This document shows, piece after piece, positions 20,985 to 28,084 of a stretch of DNA of 28,392 nt. The notes below the pieces were generated by a model, which ran no database searches, was not told the origin of the DNA, and saw only the letters and a list, made by a program, of their open reading frames with translations. Location of the stretch: assembly GCA_035940955.1 (NCBI GenBank), contig DASZEJ010000148.1, forward strand, positions 1 to 28,392. The letters are read 5' to 3'. Within the stretch, counting starts at the first letter, position 1; the number at the start of each line of letters is the position of its first letter. Made by a program: the position numbers and the translations under genes. The stretch is from CADCVT01 sp035940955 (GTDB lineage: Bacteria; Actinomycetota; Thermoleophilia; Solirubrobacterales; Solirubrobacteraceae).

Positions 20985-22001
20985 CTAGGGGGCCAGCCGC
21001 TCGACCAGCCAGCCGCCGCCCTCGCGGCGGAAGCGCAGCCGGTCGTGCAGCCGGTCCGGCCGGCCCTGCCAGAACTCGACGGCGTCGGGGGCGACCCGCA
21101 GCCCGCCCCAGTGCGGGGGGCGCGGGATCGCCTCGTCGCCGGGGTGCTGCGCCTCCGCCTCGGCACGCAGGCGCAGCAGCTCGTCGCGCGACGCGACCAC
21201 CGAGGACTGCGGGCTGGCCAGCGCCGACAGCCGCGCGCCGCGCGGGCGCGAGGCGAAGTAGGCGTCGGACTCGGCGTCCGGGATCGGCTCGACGGCGCCG
21301 GTGACGACCACCTGGCGCTCCATCGCCAGCCACGGGAAGACCAGGCACGCGCGCGGGTTGGCCTCGACGTCGCGCCCCTTGCGCGACCGCCGGTTGGTGA
21401 AGACCGTGAAGCCGCGGTCGTCGACGCCCTTGAGCAGCACGATCCGGGCGCTCGGCGCGCCCGCCGCGTCGGCGGTGGCGAGCACCAGCGCGTTCGGCTC
21501 GCTGACGACGCTCGCCGCCTCGCCCAGCCAGCGGCGGAACTGGTCGAGCCACGTCGGCGCGAGGTCGGCCTCCTCCAGCTCCGCGGCGAGGTACTCGCGC
21601 CGCATCGCCGCCAGCGGCGACAGCACGAGCGCGTTGTAGAGCCGGTCGAGCACGGCGCGCGGGTCGTCGCACAGCCCGGTGTGGACCGGCCCCGGCTGGA
21701 CGACCGTGCTCGCGGGCGCCACGAGCCAGTGGAAGCGCTCTGACTGCTCCATCCGCGCGACGGCGCCGCCGCTCGCGTCGCCCGCGGCGACCGCGGCCAG
21801 CGCCTCGAGCCGCGCCCGGATCGGCTCGGTGTCGGTCCCGGGGGCGAGCGCCAGCAGCCGCCCCTCGTCCAGCCCGACGCGCGCCTCGAGGAAGCGCAGC
21901 TGGCGGCAGAACACGACGACGCCGGCGTTCACGAGCTCGCCGCGGTCGAGGTTCGGGACGACGCGCAGCAGCGCGTACTGGAACGCGCTACGGCCGGGCA
22001 C
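20985..22001 (-). CDS. pdxH: DUF3037 - pyridoxamine 5'-phosphate oxidase fusion protein
   Basis: One uninterrupted frame of 338 residues. Residues 6-125 match DUF3037 (FQYALLRVVPNLDRGELVNA, GVVVFCRQLRFLEARV, ERFHWLVAPAS, DPRAVLDRLYNALV). Residues 133-338 are a full-length PdxH, the FMN enzyme that oxidises pyridoxine or pyridoxamine 5'-phosphate to pyridoxal 5'-phosphate. PdxH landmarks are MRREYLAAELEEADL, RIVLLKGVDDRGFTVFTN, SRKGRDVEANPRACLVF and RPPHWGGLRVAPDAVEFWQG, then RPDRLHDRLRF at the end. GTG 22001 has GGAGG 6 nt upstream and overlaps the HipA-family gene by 14 nt. No stop or separate ribosome-binding site precedes Met133, so a single chain is expected. An internal start making PdxH alone cannot be excluded. 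Confidence 0.85.
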   Translation of the reverse strand: MPGRSAFQYALLRVVPNLDRGELVNAGVVVFCRQLRFLEARVGLDEGRLLALAPGTDTEPIRARLEALAAVAAGDASGGAVARMEQSERFHWLVAPASTVVQPGPVHTGLCDDPRAVLDRLYNALVLSPLAAMRREYLAAELEEADLAPTWLDQFRRWLGEAASVVSEPNALVLATADAAGAPSARIVLLKGVDDRGFTVFTNRRSRKGRDVEANPRACLVFPWLAMERQVVVTGAVEPIPDAESDAYFASRPRGARLSALASPQSSVVASRDELLRLRAEAEAQHPGDEAIPRPPHWGGLRVAPDAVEFWQGRPDRLHDRLRFRREGGGWLVERLAP

Positions 22002-22725
22002 GGTCGGCCTCCGCCGCGAAGCCGCCCCAGGCCAGGCGGCGCCGCAGGTACTCGACGTACGGCTCGGCGCCGCCGGGCGGCAGCCACTCCCCGGGCACCG
22101 CGGCCGCCGCGGGCTCGATCGCGGCGGCCGCACCCGGCGCGAGCCGCTCGTGCGCGGCGGCGACCGGCCCCGCGTGCGGCAGCAGCACGTGGTCGGCGAT
22201 CGGCGCGAACGGGCGCTCGGCCAGCGCCGGCAGGTCGGCCGCGCCGTGCTGCAGGTACAGCGCGGCGCCGTGGTCGATGAGCCACGTCCGCCCGTGCCAG
22301 ACGAGGAGGTTCGGGTTGCGCGGCGTGCGGTCGACGTTCGTGACCACCGCGTCGAGCCACACGACGCCGGCCGCCCACTCCGGGTCGAGCGTCCGCGCGG
22401 TGGCCTCGTCGAACGCCAGCGCCCCCGGCAGGAAGTCGACGCCGAGGTTGCGGCCGGCGGACGCGGTGATGAGCTCCTGGATCTCCGGGTCGGGCTCCGC
22501 CGCGCCGAGCGCCGCCTCGACCTCGACGACGACCAGCTCGGGGACCGGGAAGCCGAGCGCGCGCGCCAGCTCGCCCACGAGCACCTCGGCCACCAGCGCC
22601 CGCGTCCCCTGCCCGGCGCCGCGGAACTTGACGACGTAGAGGCCGTCGTCGTCGGCCTCCACCAGCCCGGGCAGCGAGCCGCCCTCGCGCAGCGGCGTGA
22701 CGTAGCGCGTCGCGGTGACGGTCAT
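21988..22725 (-). CDS. HipA-family kinase
   Basis: This 245-residue protein resembles the short HipA-like kinases that travel with DUF3037 genes. Kinase features: a likely ATP-binding lysine K33 in GLYVVKFRGAGQGTRALVAE, a catalytic loop at 127-139 (VVTNVDRTPRNPN, with D132 and Asn137/Asn139) and a metal-binding D151 in LIDHGAAL in place of DFG. It lacks the N-terminal HipA domain of the E. coli toxin. No HipB-like antitoxin lies next to it, so a classical toxin-antitoxin role is doubtful. The target is unknown. Its ATG overlaps the thioesterase stop (ATGA), and its end overlaps the DUF3037-PdxH start. Confidence 0.85.
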   Translation of the reverse strand: MTVTATRYVTPLREGGSLPGLVEADDDGLYVVKFRGAGQGTRALVAEVLVGELARALGFPVPELVVVEVEAALGAAEPDPEIQELITASAGRNLGVDFLPGALAFDEATARTLDPEWAAGVVWLDAVVTNVDRTPRNPNLLVWHGRTWLIDHGAALYLQHGAADLPALAERPFAPIADHVLLPHAGPVAAAHERLAPGAAAAIEPAAAAVPGEWLPPGGAEPYVEYLRRRLAWGGFAAEADRARP

Positions 22726-23114
22726 GCCAGCGCGGCGCGCACGTCGCCCGGCAGCGGCTTCTTCGCCTTGGTGGCCGGGTCGATGCAGACCTGGCGGATC
22801 GTGCCCTCGACGAGCGTCGACCCGTCGCGCTCGATCCGCACCGCGCACGTCAGCGACGTCTCCCCCAGCCGGTCGACGGCGACCACGACGTCCAGCTCGT
22901 CGTCGAACCGCGCCGAGCCGCGGTAGCGCAGGGTCAGCTCCGCGACGACCATGTCGCTGCCGCCGTCGACCATCTCCCCGTACGGCCGGATCCGGGCGCG
23001 CCACAGCTCGGTGATCGCGACGTCGACGAAGTCGGCGTAGCGCGCGAAGTAGACGACGCCCTGCGGGTCGCACTCGCCGTAGCGCACGCGCAGCCGGTGG
23101 CGGAACTCGCTCAT
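22722..23114 (-). CDS. Acyl-CoA thioesterase, 4HBT hotdog fold
   Basis: This 130-residue protein has the YbgC/FadM-type 4-hydroxybenzoyl-CoA thioesterase signature at its start: RVRYGECDPQGVVYFARYAD, with the catalytic aspartate in ECDPQG, followed by FVDVAITELW. Family members hydrolyse acyl-CoA or aryl-CoA thioesters. ATG 23114 overlaps the DnaJ-protein stop (ATGA), and its own stop overlaps the HipA-family start (ATGA). It is thus the second gene of a tightly coupled operon. The substrate is unknown; nothing else in the operon is a CoA enzyme. Confidence 0.88.
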   Translation of the reverse strand: MSEFRHRLRVRYGECDPQGVVYFARYADFVDVAITELWRARIRPYGEMVDGGSDMVVAELTLRYRGSARFDDELDVVVAVDRLGETSLTCAVRIERDGSTLVEGTIRQVCIDPATKAKKPLPGDVRAALA

Positions 23115-23731
23115 CGCCGGGACCCTACGCGGGCGGCGATCGCCTCGGCGGTCTCGGGGCGCAGCTCGCTGAACGTGAGCGGCCTGCGCCCGTTGCGGCG
23201 CTCGACCCGCAGCACCGCGGTGCGGCGGCGCGGCCAGCTCAGCCGGGTCGACACCCCGGCGATCGCCGCGAGGTCGAGCGAGCGCACGCGGCCGGTCACC
23301 GCGTCGTCGAGCAGCCACAGCAGCCGGCGGTCCGTGACCGCGAGCAGCGCCTGCGGGCTCGCCCACACCGCCACCGGCGTGACGAGCGCGACGTCCTCGC
23401 CGCGGTGCAGCGCCGACAGCAGCTCCGGCCCGAGCGCCCGGCGGACCGGCTCGGCCAGCCACGACCCGGCGGCCACGCGCCGCACGCGCGGCTGCGGGGC
23501 GCGCGCCGGCGCCGCGCCGCCCGGGCGCCGGCCGCCGCGCCGGCGCGCCTGCCACGCGCCTGAGCGCAGCACGTCGTAGGCGGCGTTGATCTCCGCCATG
23601 CGGCGCGCCGCCTCGGCGCCGCCGCCGCGGTCGGGGTGCCAGCGCTTGGCCAGCTCGCGATAGCTGGCGGCGACGTCCTCCAGCGGCGTGTCCGGAGCGA
23701 CGCCCAGCACGGCGAACGGATCGGCGGCCAC
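23111..23731 (-). CDS. DnaJ-domain protein with C-terminal PH-like domain
   Basis: This is a 206-residue protein. Residues 4-58 form a J domain (DPFAVLGVAPDTPLEDVAAS, then YRELAKRWHPDRGG) with the HPD motif at 32-34 that stimulates Hsp70 ATPase. It lacks the Gly/Phe and zinc-finger regions of classical DnaJ. A Pro/Arg-rich linker (about 60-85) leads to a domain at about 95-200 with strands such as DVALVTPVAVWASPQALLAV and TDRRLLWLL, resembling a bacterial PH-like fold. This architecture suggests an Hsp70 co-chaperone targeted by its C-terminal domain. The start is GTG 23731. It is the first gene of the minus-strand operon that runs to 20985. Confidence 0.83.
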   Translation of the reverse strand: MAADPFAVLGVAPDTPLEDVAASYRELAKRWHPDRGGGAEAARRMAEINAAYDVLRSGAWQARRRGGRRPGGAAPARAPQPRVRRVAAGSWLAEPVRRALGPELLSALHRGEDVALVTPVAVWASPQALLAVTDRRLLWLLDDAVTGRVRSLDLAAIAGVSTRLSWPRRRTAVLRVERRNGRRPLTFSELRPETAEAIAARVGSRR

Positions 23732-23743
23732 GGGCCGCCCAGG

Positions 23744-24085
23744 CTAGCCGTGCCGGATGACCGCGCGCGCCTCGTCGACGCTCTCGGCGACCGGGAGGCG
23801 CTCGGTGACGCCCGCGAACTCGAGGATGCGCTGGACCGGCCCGGCCGGAGCGACGATCAGCAGCCGCTTGCCCTGGCGGTGGAAGCGGCTCGCCGCCTTG
23901 AGCACCACGCCGAGGCCGACCGAGTCGATGAACGAGACGCCGGAGAGGTCGAGGATCGCGTCCTGCCGCACCTCGCCGGCCAGCTCGGCCAGCCGCGTCT
24001 GCAGCCCGCGACTCGTCGCCAGGTCGAGGGCGCCCTTGGGCGCGACGGTGGGCACGGCGGCGGTGGCGACGTCGACATCGGTCAT
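23744..24085 (-). CDS. STAS-domain anti-sigma factor antagonist
   Basis: This 113-residue protein is a single STAS domain of the SpoIIAA/RsbV type. The core is ILDLSGVSFIDSVGLGVVLK, with S55 in the DS pair as the phosphorylatable serine. When unphosphorylated, such proteins bind an anti-sigma kinase and release the sigma factor. The LLIVAPAGPVQRILEFAGV stretch is the typical last strand-helix. ATG 24085 is preceded by a weak GGA. No RsbW-like kinase or PP2C phosphatase gene is next to it, so its partner must be elsewhere. It sits 12 bp before the DnaJ-protein operon on the same strand and may be co-transcribed with it. Confidence 0.88.
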   Translation of the reverse strand: MTDVDVATAAVPTVAPKGALDLATSRGLQTRLAELAGEVRQDAILDLSGVSFIDSVGLGVVLKAASRFHRQGKRLLIVAPAGPVQRILEFAGVTERLPVAESVDEARAVIRHG

Positions 24086-24145
24086 TGTTCCGGTGCGGTT
24101 CCCCGCGGCGGCGGGCCGACAAACGCCCACCCGCCGGCCGACCGG

Positions 24146-24165
24146 TAACCTCGACACCCTGTCGA
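24146..24165 (+). promoter_or_regulatory. -10-like element with adjoining perfect inverted repeat upstream of the GMC oxidase gene
   Basis: TAACCT (24146-24151, TANNNT type) is followed without a gap by TCGACA (24151-24156), a CCC spacer and TGTCGA (24160-24165), a perfect 6-bp inverted repeat. It lies 29 nt before the start codon at 24195, in a 109-bp gap between divergent genes. The position over the probable transcript start is typical for a repressor operator. An RNA hairpin in the leader is the alternative. Confidence 0.4.
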
Positions 24166-24194
24166 ACGAGGGAGCCTCTGGAGGGAGCGCCCGC

Positions 24195-26183
24195 ATGCCC
24201 GAAGCGTTGACGGACGTGCAGCGGCAGACGCTGCGCGAGCTGTGCGACACCATCGTCCCGTCGATCCGGCGCGAGCCCGACCCGACCGGCTTCTGGGCGC
24301 GCTCGGCGAGCGACCTCGGGGTCGACCAGGCGATCGGGACGGCGCTCGACCTGATGCCGCCCGACCAGAGGGCCGGCCTCCAGCAGCTCCTCGACGCGAT
24401 CGCCGAGCAGGGCTTCGCCGGCGCCTCCCAGCTCTCGCGCGAGCAGCTCCTGCTGAACCTCCGCCTCGCCTCGCGCGACGCGGCGTTCGGCATCGGCGCG
24501 CTGACGTCGCTGTCGCTGTTCTTCGCGTACGGGATCGTCGACGAGCACGGCCAGAACCCGAACTGGCGGGTGCTCGGCTATCCCGGCCCGATCTCCCCCG
24601 CGCCGGACGTGCCGAAGCCGATCCGGCCGCGGGTCCCGGACGGCGACACGACGATCGAGGCCGACGCCGTGGTCGTCGGCTCCGGGGCCGGCGGCGCGGT
24701 GATCGCGGCACGGCTGGCCGAGGCCGGTCTCAGGGTCGTCGTGCTCGAGGCGGGCGGCTACTTCAACGAGGCCGACTTCAACCAGGTCGAGCTGTGGGCC
24801 CACCAGAACCTCTACTGGCGCGGCGGCCCGACGCCCACCGCGGACATGAACGTGACGCTCCAGGCGGGGTTCTGCGTCGGCGGCGGGACGACCGTCAACT
24901 GGACGAACTCGCTGCGCACGAAGGACTGGGTCCGCGAGGAGTGGGCGACCGAGCACGGGCTGGAGGACCTCGCCACCGACGCGTTCGACCGCCACCTCGA
25001 CGCGGTCTGGCAGCGCCTGCAGGTCAACGACCGCTGCTCGGAGCTCAACCGCCCGCACCAGGCGATGAAGCGCGGCGCCGACGCTCTGGGCTGGAGCTTC
25101 GCCGGCGTGACCCGCAACTGGGACCCCTCCCGCCACGACCCGGCGATGGCCGGCTACATGGGCTTCGGCGACCAGTCGGGCGCCAAGCAGTCGACGTTCA
25201 AGACCTACCTGCAGGACGCGGTCGACCGCGGCGCGAAGCTGATCGCGCAGTGCTGGGCCGAGGGGGTGATCGTCGAGAACGGCCGAGCGGCCGGCGTCGA
25301 GGCGACGTGGTCGGACCGCCAGACCGGCGCGAGCGCGCGCGTCACCGTGCGCGCACCGCAGGTGGTGGTCGCGGCCGGCGCGCTGGAGTCGCCGGCGCTG
25401 CTGCTGCGCTCGGGGATCGGCGGCGCGGCGACCGGTGACCACCTTCGCCTGCACCCATGCACGGCGACCGTCGGCGACTACGGGGAGGACATGCAGGCGT
25501 GGTGGGGCCCGCCGCACTCAGGCCTCGTCAACGAGTTCGCGCGCGGCGAAGGAGAAGGCGACGGCTACGGCTTCCTCGTCGAGGGCGTTCAGTACACGAC
25601 CGCGCTCGGCGCCTCCGCCGTCCCGTTCACCACCGCGGCGGACCACAAGCAGGCCATGAGCGAGTTCCGCAACTGCGCGACGTTCATCGGCCTCGTGCGC
25701 GACCGCGGGCACGGGCGCGTGACGATCGACCCGAACGGGATGGCCGTGCCGTGGTACTCGCTCGAGGACCCGCGCGACGTGGCGACGACGGCGCGCGCGC
25801 TCGACGCGCAGGTGCGGCTGCACCACGCCGCCGGCGCCCGGCGGATCTACGGGCTCGCCGAGGGCCAGCCGACGTGGCGCGTCGGCGACGACCTGGAGGC
25901 GTTCATCGCGCGCCTGCAGCGGCTGCCGCTGCGCGCCGGCGGGCACCGGCTCTTCGCCGCCCACCAGATGGGCACCTGCCGGATGGGCCGCGACCCGGCG
26001 ACGAGCGTCGCCGACCCGCGCGGCCGGCTGCACGACGTCGAGGGCGTGTGGATCGGCGACGCGTCCGCCTTCCCCACGCCGTCGGGGACGAACCCGATGA
26101 TCACGATCATGGCGCTCGCCAGCCGCACGGCCGAGCACGTCGCCGCCGCGGCGGGCGCCTCGCTCCAGGAGGTCCCGGCATGA
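24195..26183 (+). CDS. GMC-family FAD alcohol oxidase/dehydrogenase (long-chain alcohol oxidase-like)
   Basis: This 662-residue flavoprotein oxidises an alcohol to an aldehyde. The first ~110 residues (ALTDVQRQTLRELCDTIVPS, FGIGALTSLSLFF) form a helical domain like gluconate-2-dehydrogenase subunit 3 and the N-terminus of long-chain alcohol oxidases. The FAD-binding motif VVGSGAGGAVIAARLAEAGL lies near 156-175. The C-terminal GMC block has H590 in AAHQMGTCRMG and WIGDASAFPTPSGTNPM, with the conserved Asn. GAGGGAG precedes the ATG at good spacing. No signal peptide is visible. It overlaps the aldehyde dehydrogenase gene by ATGA, implying a two-step alcohol to acid conversion. The substrate is probably a hydrophobic alcohol, by family resemblance only. 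Confidence 0.87.
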   Translation: MPEALTDVQRQTLRELCDTIVPSIRREPDPTGFWARSASDLGVDQAIGTALDLMPPDQRAGLQQLLDAIAEQGFAGASQLSREQLLLNLRLASRDAAFGIGALTSLSLFFAYGIVDEHGQNPNWRVLGYPGPISPAPDVPKPIRPRVPDGDTTIEADAVVVGSGAGGAVIAARLAEAGLRVVVLEAGGYFNEADFNQVELWAHQNLYWRGGPTPTADMNVTLQAGFCVGGGTTVNWTNSLRTKDWVREEWATEHGLEDLATDAFDRHLDAVWQRLQVNDRCSELNRPHQAMKRGADALGWSFAGVTRNWDPSRHDPAMAGYMGFGDQSGAKQSTFKTYLQDAVDRGAKLIAQCWAEGVIVENGRAAGVEATWSDRQTGASARVTVRAPQVVVAAGALESPALLLRSGIGGAATGDHLRLHPCTATVGDYGEDMQAWWGPPHSGLVNEFARGEGEGDGYGFLVEGVQYTTALGASAVPFTTAADHKQAMSEFRNCATFIGLVRDRGHGRVTIDPNGMAVPWYSLEDPRDVATTARALDAQVRLHHAAGARRIYGLAEGQPTWRVGDDLEAFIARLQRLPLRAGGHRLFAAHQMGTCRMGRDPATSVADPRGRLHDVEGVWIGDASAFPTPSGTNPMITIMALASRTAEHVAAAAGASLQEVPA

Positions 26184-27616
26184 CCGCCACGCCCACGCTC
26201 GTCGAGCACTCCCGGCTGTACATCGGCGGCGAGTGGGTCGAGGCCGCCGGCGACGGCGCGATCGAGGTCGTCAACGCCGCGACCGAGGAGGTCATGGGGC
26301 GCATCCCGGAGGGCACGCCCGCCGACGTCGACCGGGCCGTCGCGGCCGCGCGGGCCGCGTTCGACGCCTGGTCTCAGACGCCGCTCGAGCAGCGGGTCGA
26401 GCTGTGCACCGCGATCTCGCTGCGCCTCCAGGACCGCCAGGAGGAGATCGCGGCGCTCATCTCCCAGGAGCTGGGGTCGCCGATCAAGGTCTCGACGATG
26501 GTCCAGGCCGGGCTCCCGATCATGGACTTCGGGTCGATGGCCCACCTCGTCGACCACATCCCGTGGGAGCAGCAGATCGGCAACTCGCTCGTGGTGCGCG
26601 AGCCGGTCGGCGTGGTCGGCGCGATCACCCCGTGGAACTACCCGCTGCACCAGGTCGCCGCGAAGGTCGCCGCCGCGCTGACCGCGGGGTGCACGATCGT
26701 CGTCAAGCCGAGCGAGGTGACGCCGCTCAACGCGTTCGTGCTCGCCGAGATCATCGACGAGGTCGGCGTGCCCGCCGGCGTCTTCAACCTCGTGACCGGC
26801 TACGGGCCGGTGGTCGGCGAGGCGATCGCGGCGCATCCGGGCGTCGACATGGTCTCGTTCACCGGCTCGACGCGCGCGGGCCGCCGGGTGAGCGAGCTGG
26901 CGGCGGCGACGGTCAAGAAGGTCGCGCTGGAGCTGGGCGGCAAGTCGCCCAACGTGATCCTCGACGACGCCGACCTGGAGCGGGCGGTCGTCAACGGCAT
27001 CCAGAAGTGCTACCTGAACTCGGGCCAGACGTGCAGCGCCCTGACCCGGATGCTCGTGCCGCGGTCGGTGCTGCCGGTGGTCGAGCAGATCGCGGCGGCC
27101 GCGGTGTCGCAGACGCCGGTCGGCGACCCGTTCGACGAGACGACGGCCCTCGGCCCGCTCGTGTCGGAGGCCCAGCGCGAGCGCGTGCGGTCGTACATCG
27201 AGCGCGGCGTCGAGGAGGGAGCGAAGCTCGTGGCCGGCGGAGCCGAGCCGCCCGAGGGCCTCGACCGCGGCTACTACGTCCGCCCGACCGTCTTCAGCGA
27301 GGTCACCCCCGAGATGACGATCGCCCGCCAGGAGATCTTCGGCCCCGTCCTCGCGATCATGCCCTACGACGACGAGGACGACGCGATCCGCATCGCCAAC
27401 GACAGCGACTACGGCCTCGCGGGCGGCGTGTACTCCGCCTCGGAGGAGCGAGCCAAGGCGGTCGCCCGCCGCATCCGGACCGGCCAGGTCGAGATCAACG
27501 GAGCGACCTTCAACCCCCTCGCCCCGTTCGGCGGCTTCAAGCAGTCCGGCCACGGCCGCGAGCTCGGCCCGTACGGCATCGAGGAGTTCCTGACGCTGAA
27601 GTCGATGCAGCTGTAG
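26180..27616 (+). CDS. NAD(P)-dependent aldehyde dehydrogenase
   Basis: This 478-residue enzyme oxidises an aldehyde to the carboxylic acid. Catalytic residues are in place: C285 in NSGQTCSALTRM, E251 in VALELGGKSPNVIL and the oxyanion Asn in ITPWNYPLHQVAAKVAAALT. The cofactor loop is SFTGSTRAGRRV, and the C-terminal EIFGPVLAIMPYDDEDDAI and PFGGFKQSGHGRE motifs are complete. The ATG overlaps the GMC oxidase stop, and a strong AGGAGGT ribosome-binding site lies inside the end of that gene. The two enzymes probably act in sequence on the same substrate. The sequence is close to the broad-specificity bacterial ALDH group, so the substrate cannot be named. Confidence 0.93.
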   Translation: MTATPTLVEHSRLYIGGEWVEAAGDGAIEVVNAATEEVMGRIPEGTPADVDRAVAAARAAFDAWSQTPLEQRVELCTAISLRLQDRQEEIAALISQELGSPIKVSTMVQAGLPIMDFGSMAHLVDHIPWEQQIGNSLVVREPVGVVGAITPWNYPLHQVAAKVAAALTAGCTIVVKPSEVTPLNAFVLAEIIDEVGVPAGVFNLVTGYGPVVGEAIAAHPGVDMVSFTGSTRAGRRVSELAAATVKKVALELGGKSPNVILDDADLERAVVNGIQKCYLNSGQTCSALTRMLVPRSVLPVVEQIAAAAVSQTPVGDPFDETTALGPLVSEAQRERVRSYIERGVEEGAKLVAGGAEPPEGLDRGYYVRPTVFSEVTPEMTIARQEIFGPVLAIMPYDDEDDAIRIANDSDYGLAGGVYSASEERAKAVARRIRTGQVEINGATFNPLAPFGGFKQSGHGRELGPYGIEEFLTLKSMQL

Positions 27617-27633
27617 GGCGACGACGCAAGCCC

Positions 27634-27646
27634 GCGCCGCCGGCGC
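27634..27646. terminator. GC hairpin in the convergent gap after the aldehyde dehydrogenase
   Basis: GCGCC and GGCGC flank a 3-nt GCC loop between the convergent stops at 27616 and 27646. There is no T-tract. It could serve both directions weakly. Confidence 0.2.
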
Positions 27647-28065
27647 TACGCCGCCGGGCGCAGGCGCAGGCGGACCTCGTCCGTCTCCGGCGCGATCGCG
27701 AGGACCTGCCAGCCGCGGTCGGTGAGGAGGAAGCGGCGGCCGTCCTCCTCGAGGACGATGCGGGGGCGGGCTCCGTCGGCGGTGCGGGTCGTCGCGAGGC
27801 GGGCCTCGCTCAGTGGCCAGTCGCCGTACGAGCGCAGGCGGTCGATCGCGCGGCGCACGTCGGCGTGGCGGACGCCTCGGTGCAGCAGCGCGGCGACGAT
27901 CGCGGCCTCTCCGACGTCCTCGACCGCGTAGACGTGCGGCAGGTCGGCGGACTGGGACGGGCGGATGTAGCCGTGGCGCGCCCACTGCCCGATCGTCGTG
28001 CCGGACACGCCGACGATCTCGCCCGCCTCGCCGGCGAGCAGGCGTCCGTGAACGCGCTCGGCCAT
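27646..28065 (-). CDS. MerR-like helix-turn-helix protein
   Basis: This 139-residue protein begins with a MerR-type winged helix-turn-helix: LLAGEAGEIVGVSGTTIGQW, ARHGYIRP, VYAVEDVGEAAIVAALLHRG (about 9-65), then VRHADVRRAIDRLRSYG. The remaining ~60 residues (PRIVLEEDGRRFLLTDRGWQ) form a small beta-rich C-terminal domain, not the coiled coil or metal/drug-binding part of classical MerR proteins. It may be a DNA-binding regulator or the antitoxin-like half of a pair, but no PIN-type toxin gene is adjacent. A TACCAT hexamer lies 7 nt before the ATG, suggesting leaderless expression. It follows the RNB ribonuclease gene by 19 bp on the same strand. Confidence 0.72.
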   Translation of the reverse strand: MAERVHGRLLAGEAGEIVGVSGTTIGQWARHGYIRPSQSADLPHVYAVEDVGEAAIVAALLHRGVRHADVRRAIDRLRSYGDWPLSEARLATTRTADGARPRIVLEEDGRRFLLTDRGWQVLAIAPETDEVRLRLRPAA

Positions 28066-28072
28066 GCAATGA

Positions 28073-28078
28073 ATGGTA
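28073..28078 (-). promoter_or_regulatory. -10-like element for the MerR-like gene
   Basis: On the minus strand TACCAT ends 7 nt before the ATG at 28065, with no Shine-Dalgarno between. It sits in the 19-bp gap after the ribonuclease gene, so the regulator can be transcribed on its own as well as by read-through. Confidence 0.4.
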
Positions 28079-28084
28079 CGAGTC

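Noticed and set aside
21988..22725. HipA toxin of a HipBA toxin-antitoxin module
   Set aside because: The protein is short, lacks the N-terminal HipA domain and has no HipB-like HTH gene beside it. The DUF3037 partner is a different association.
22722..25517. 931-codon minus-strand frame that ends in the thioesterase
   Set aside because: Only the last 131 codons are real. The upstream part is antisense to the GMC oxidase gene and out of frame with the STAS and DnaJ-domain genes on the same strand.
27646..28065. Antitoxin of a type II toxin-antitoxin pair
   Set aside because: There is no small PIN or RelE-like gene within the visible flank; the neighbour is an RNB ribonuclease.
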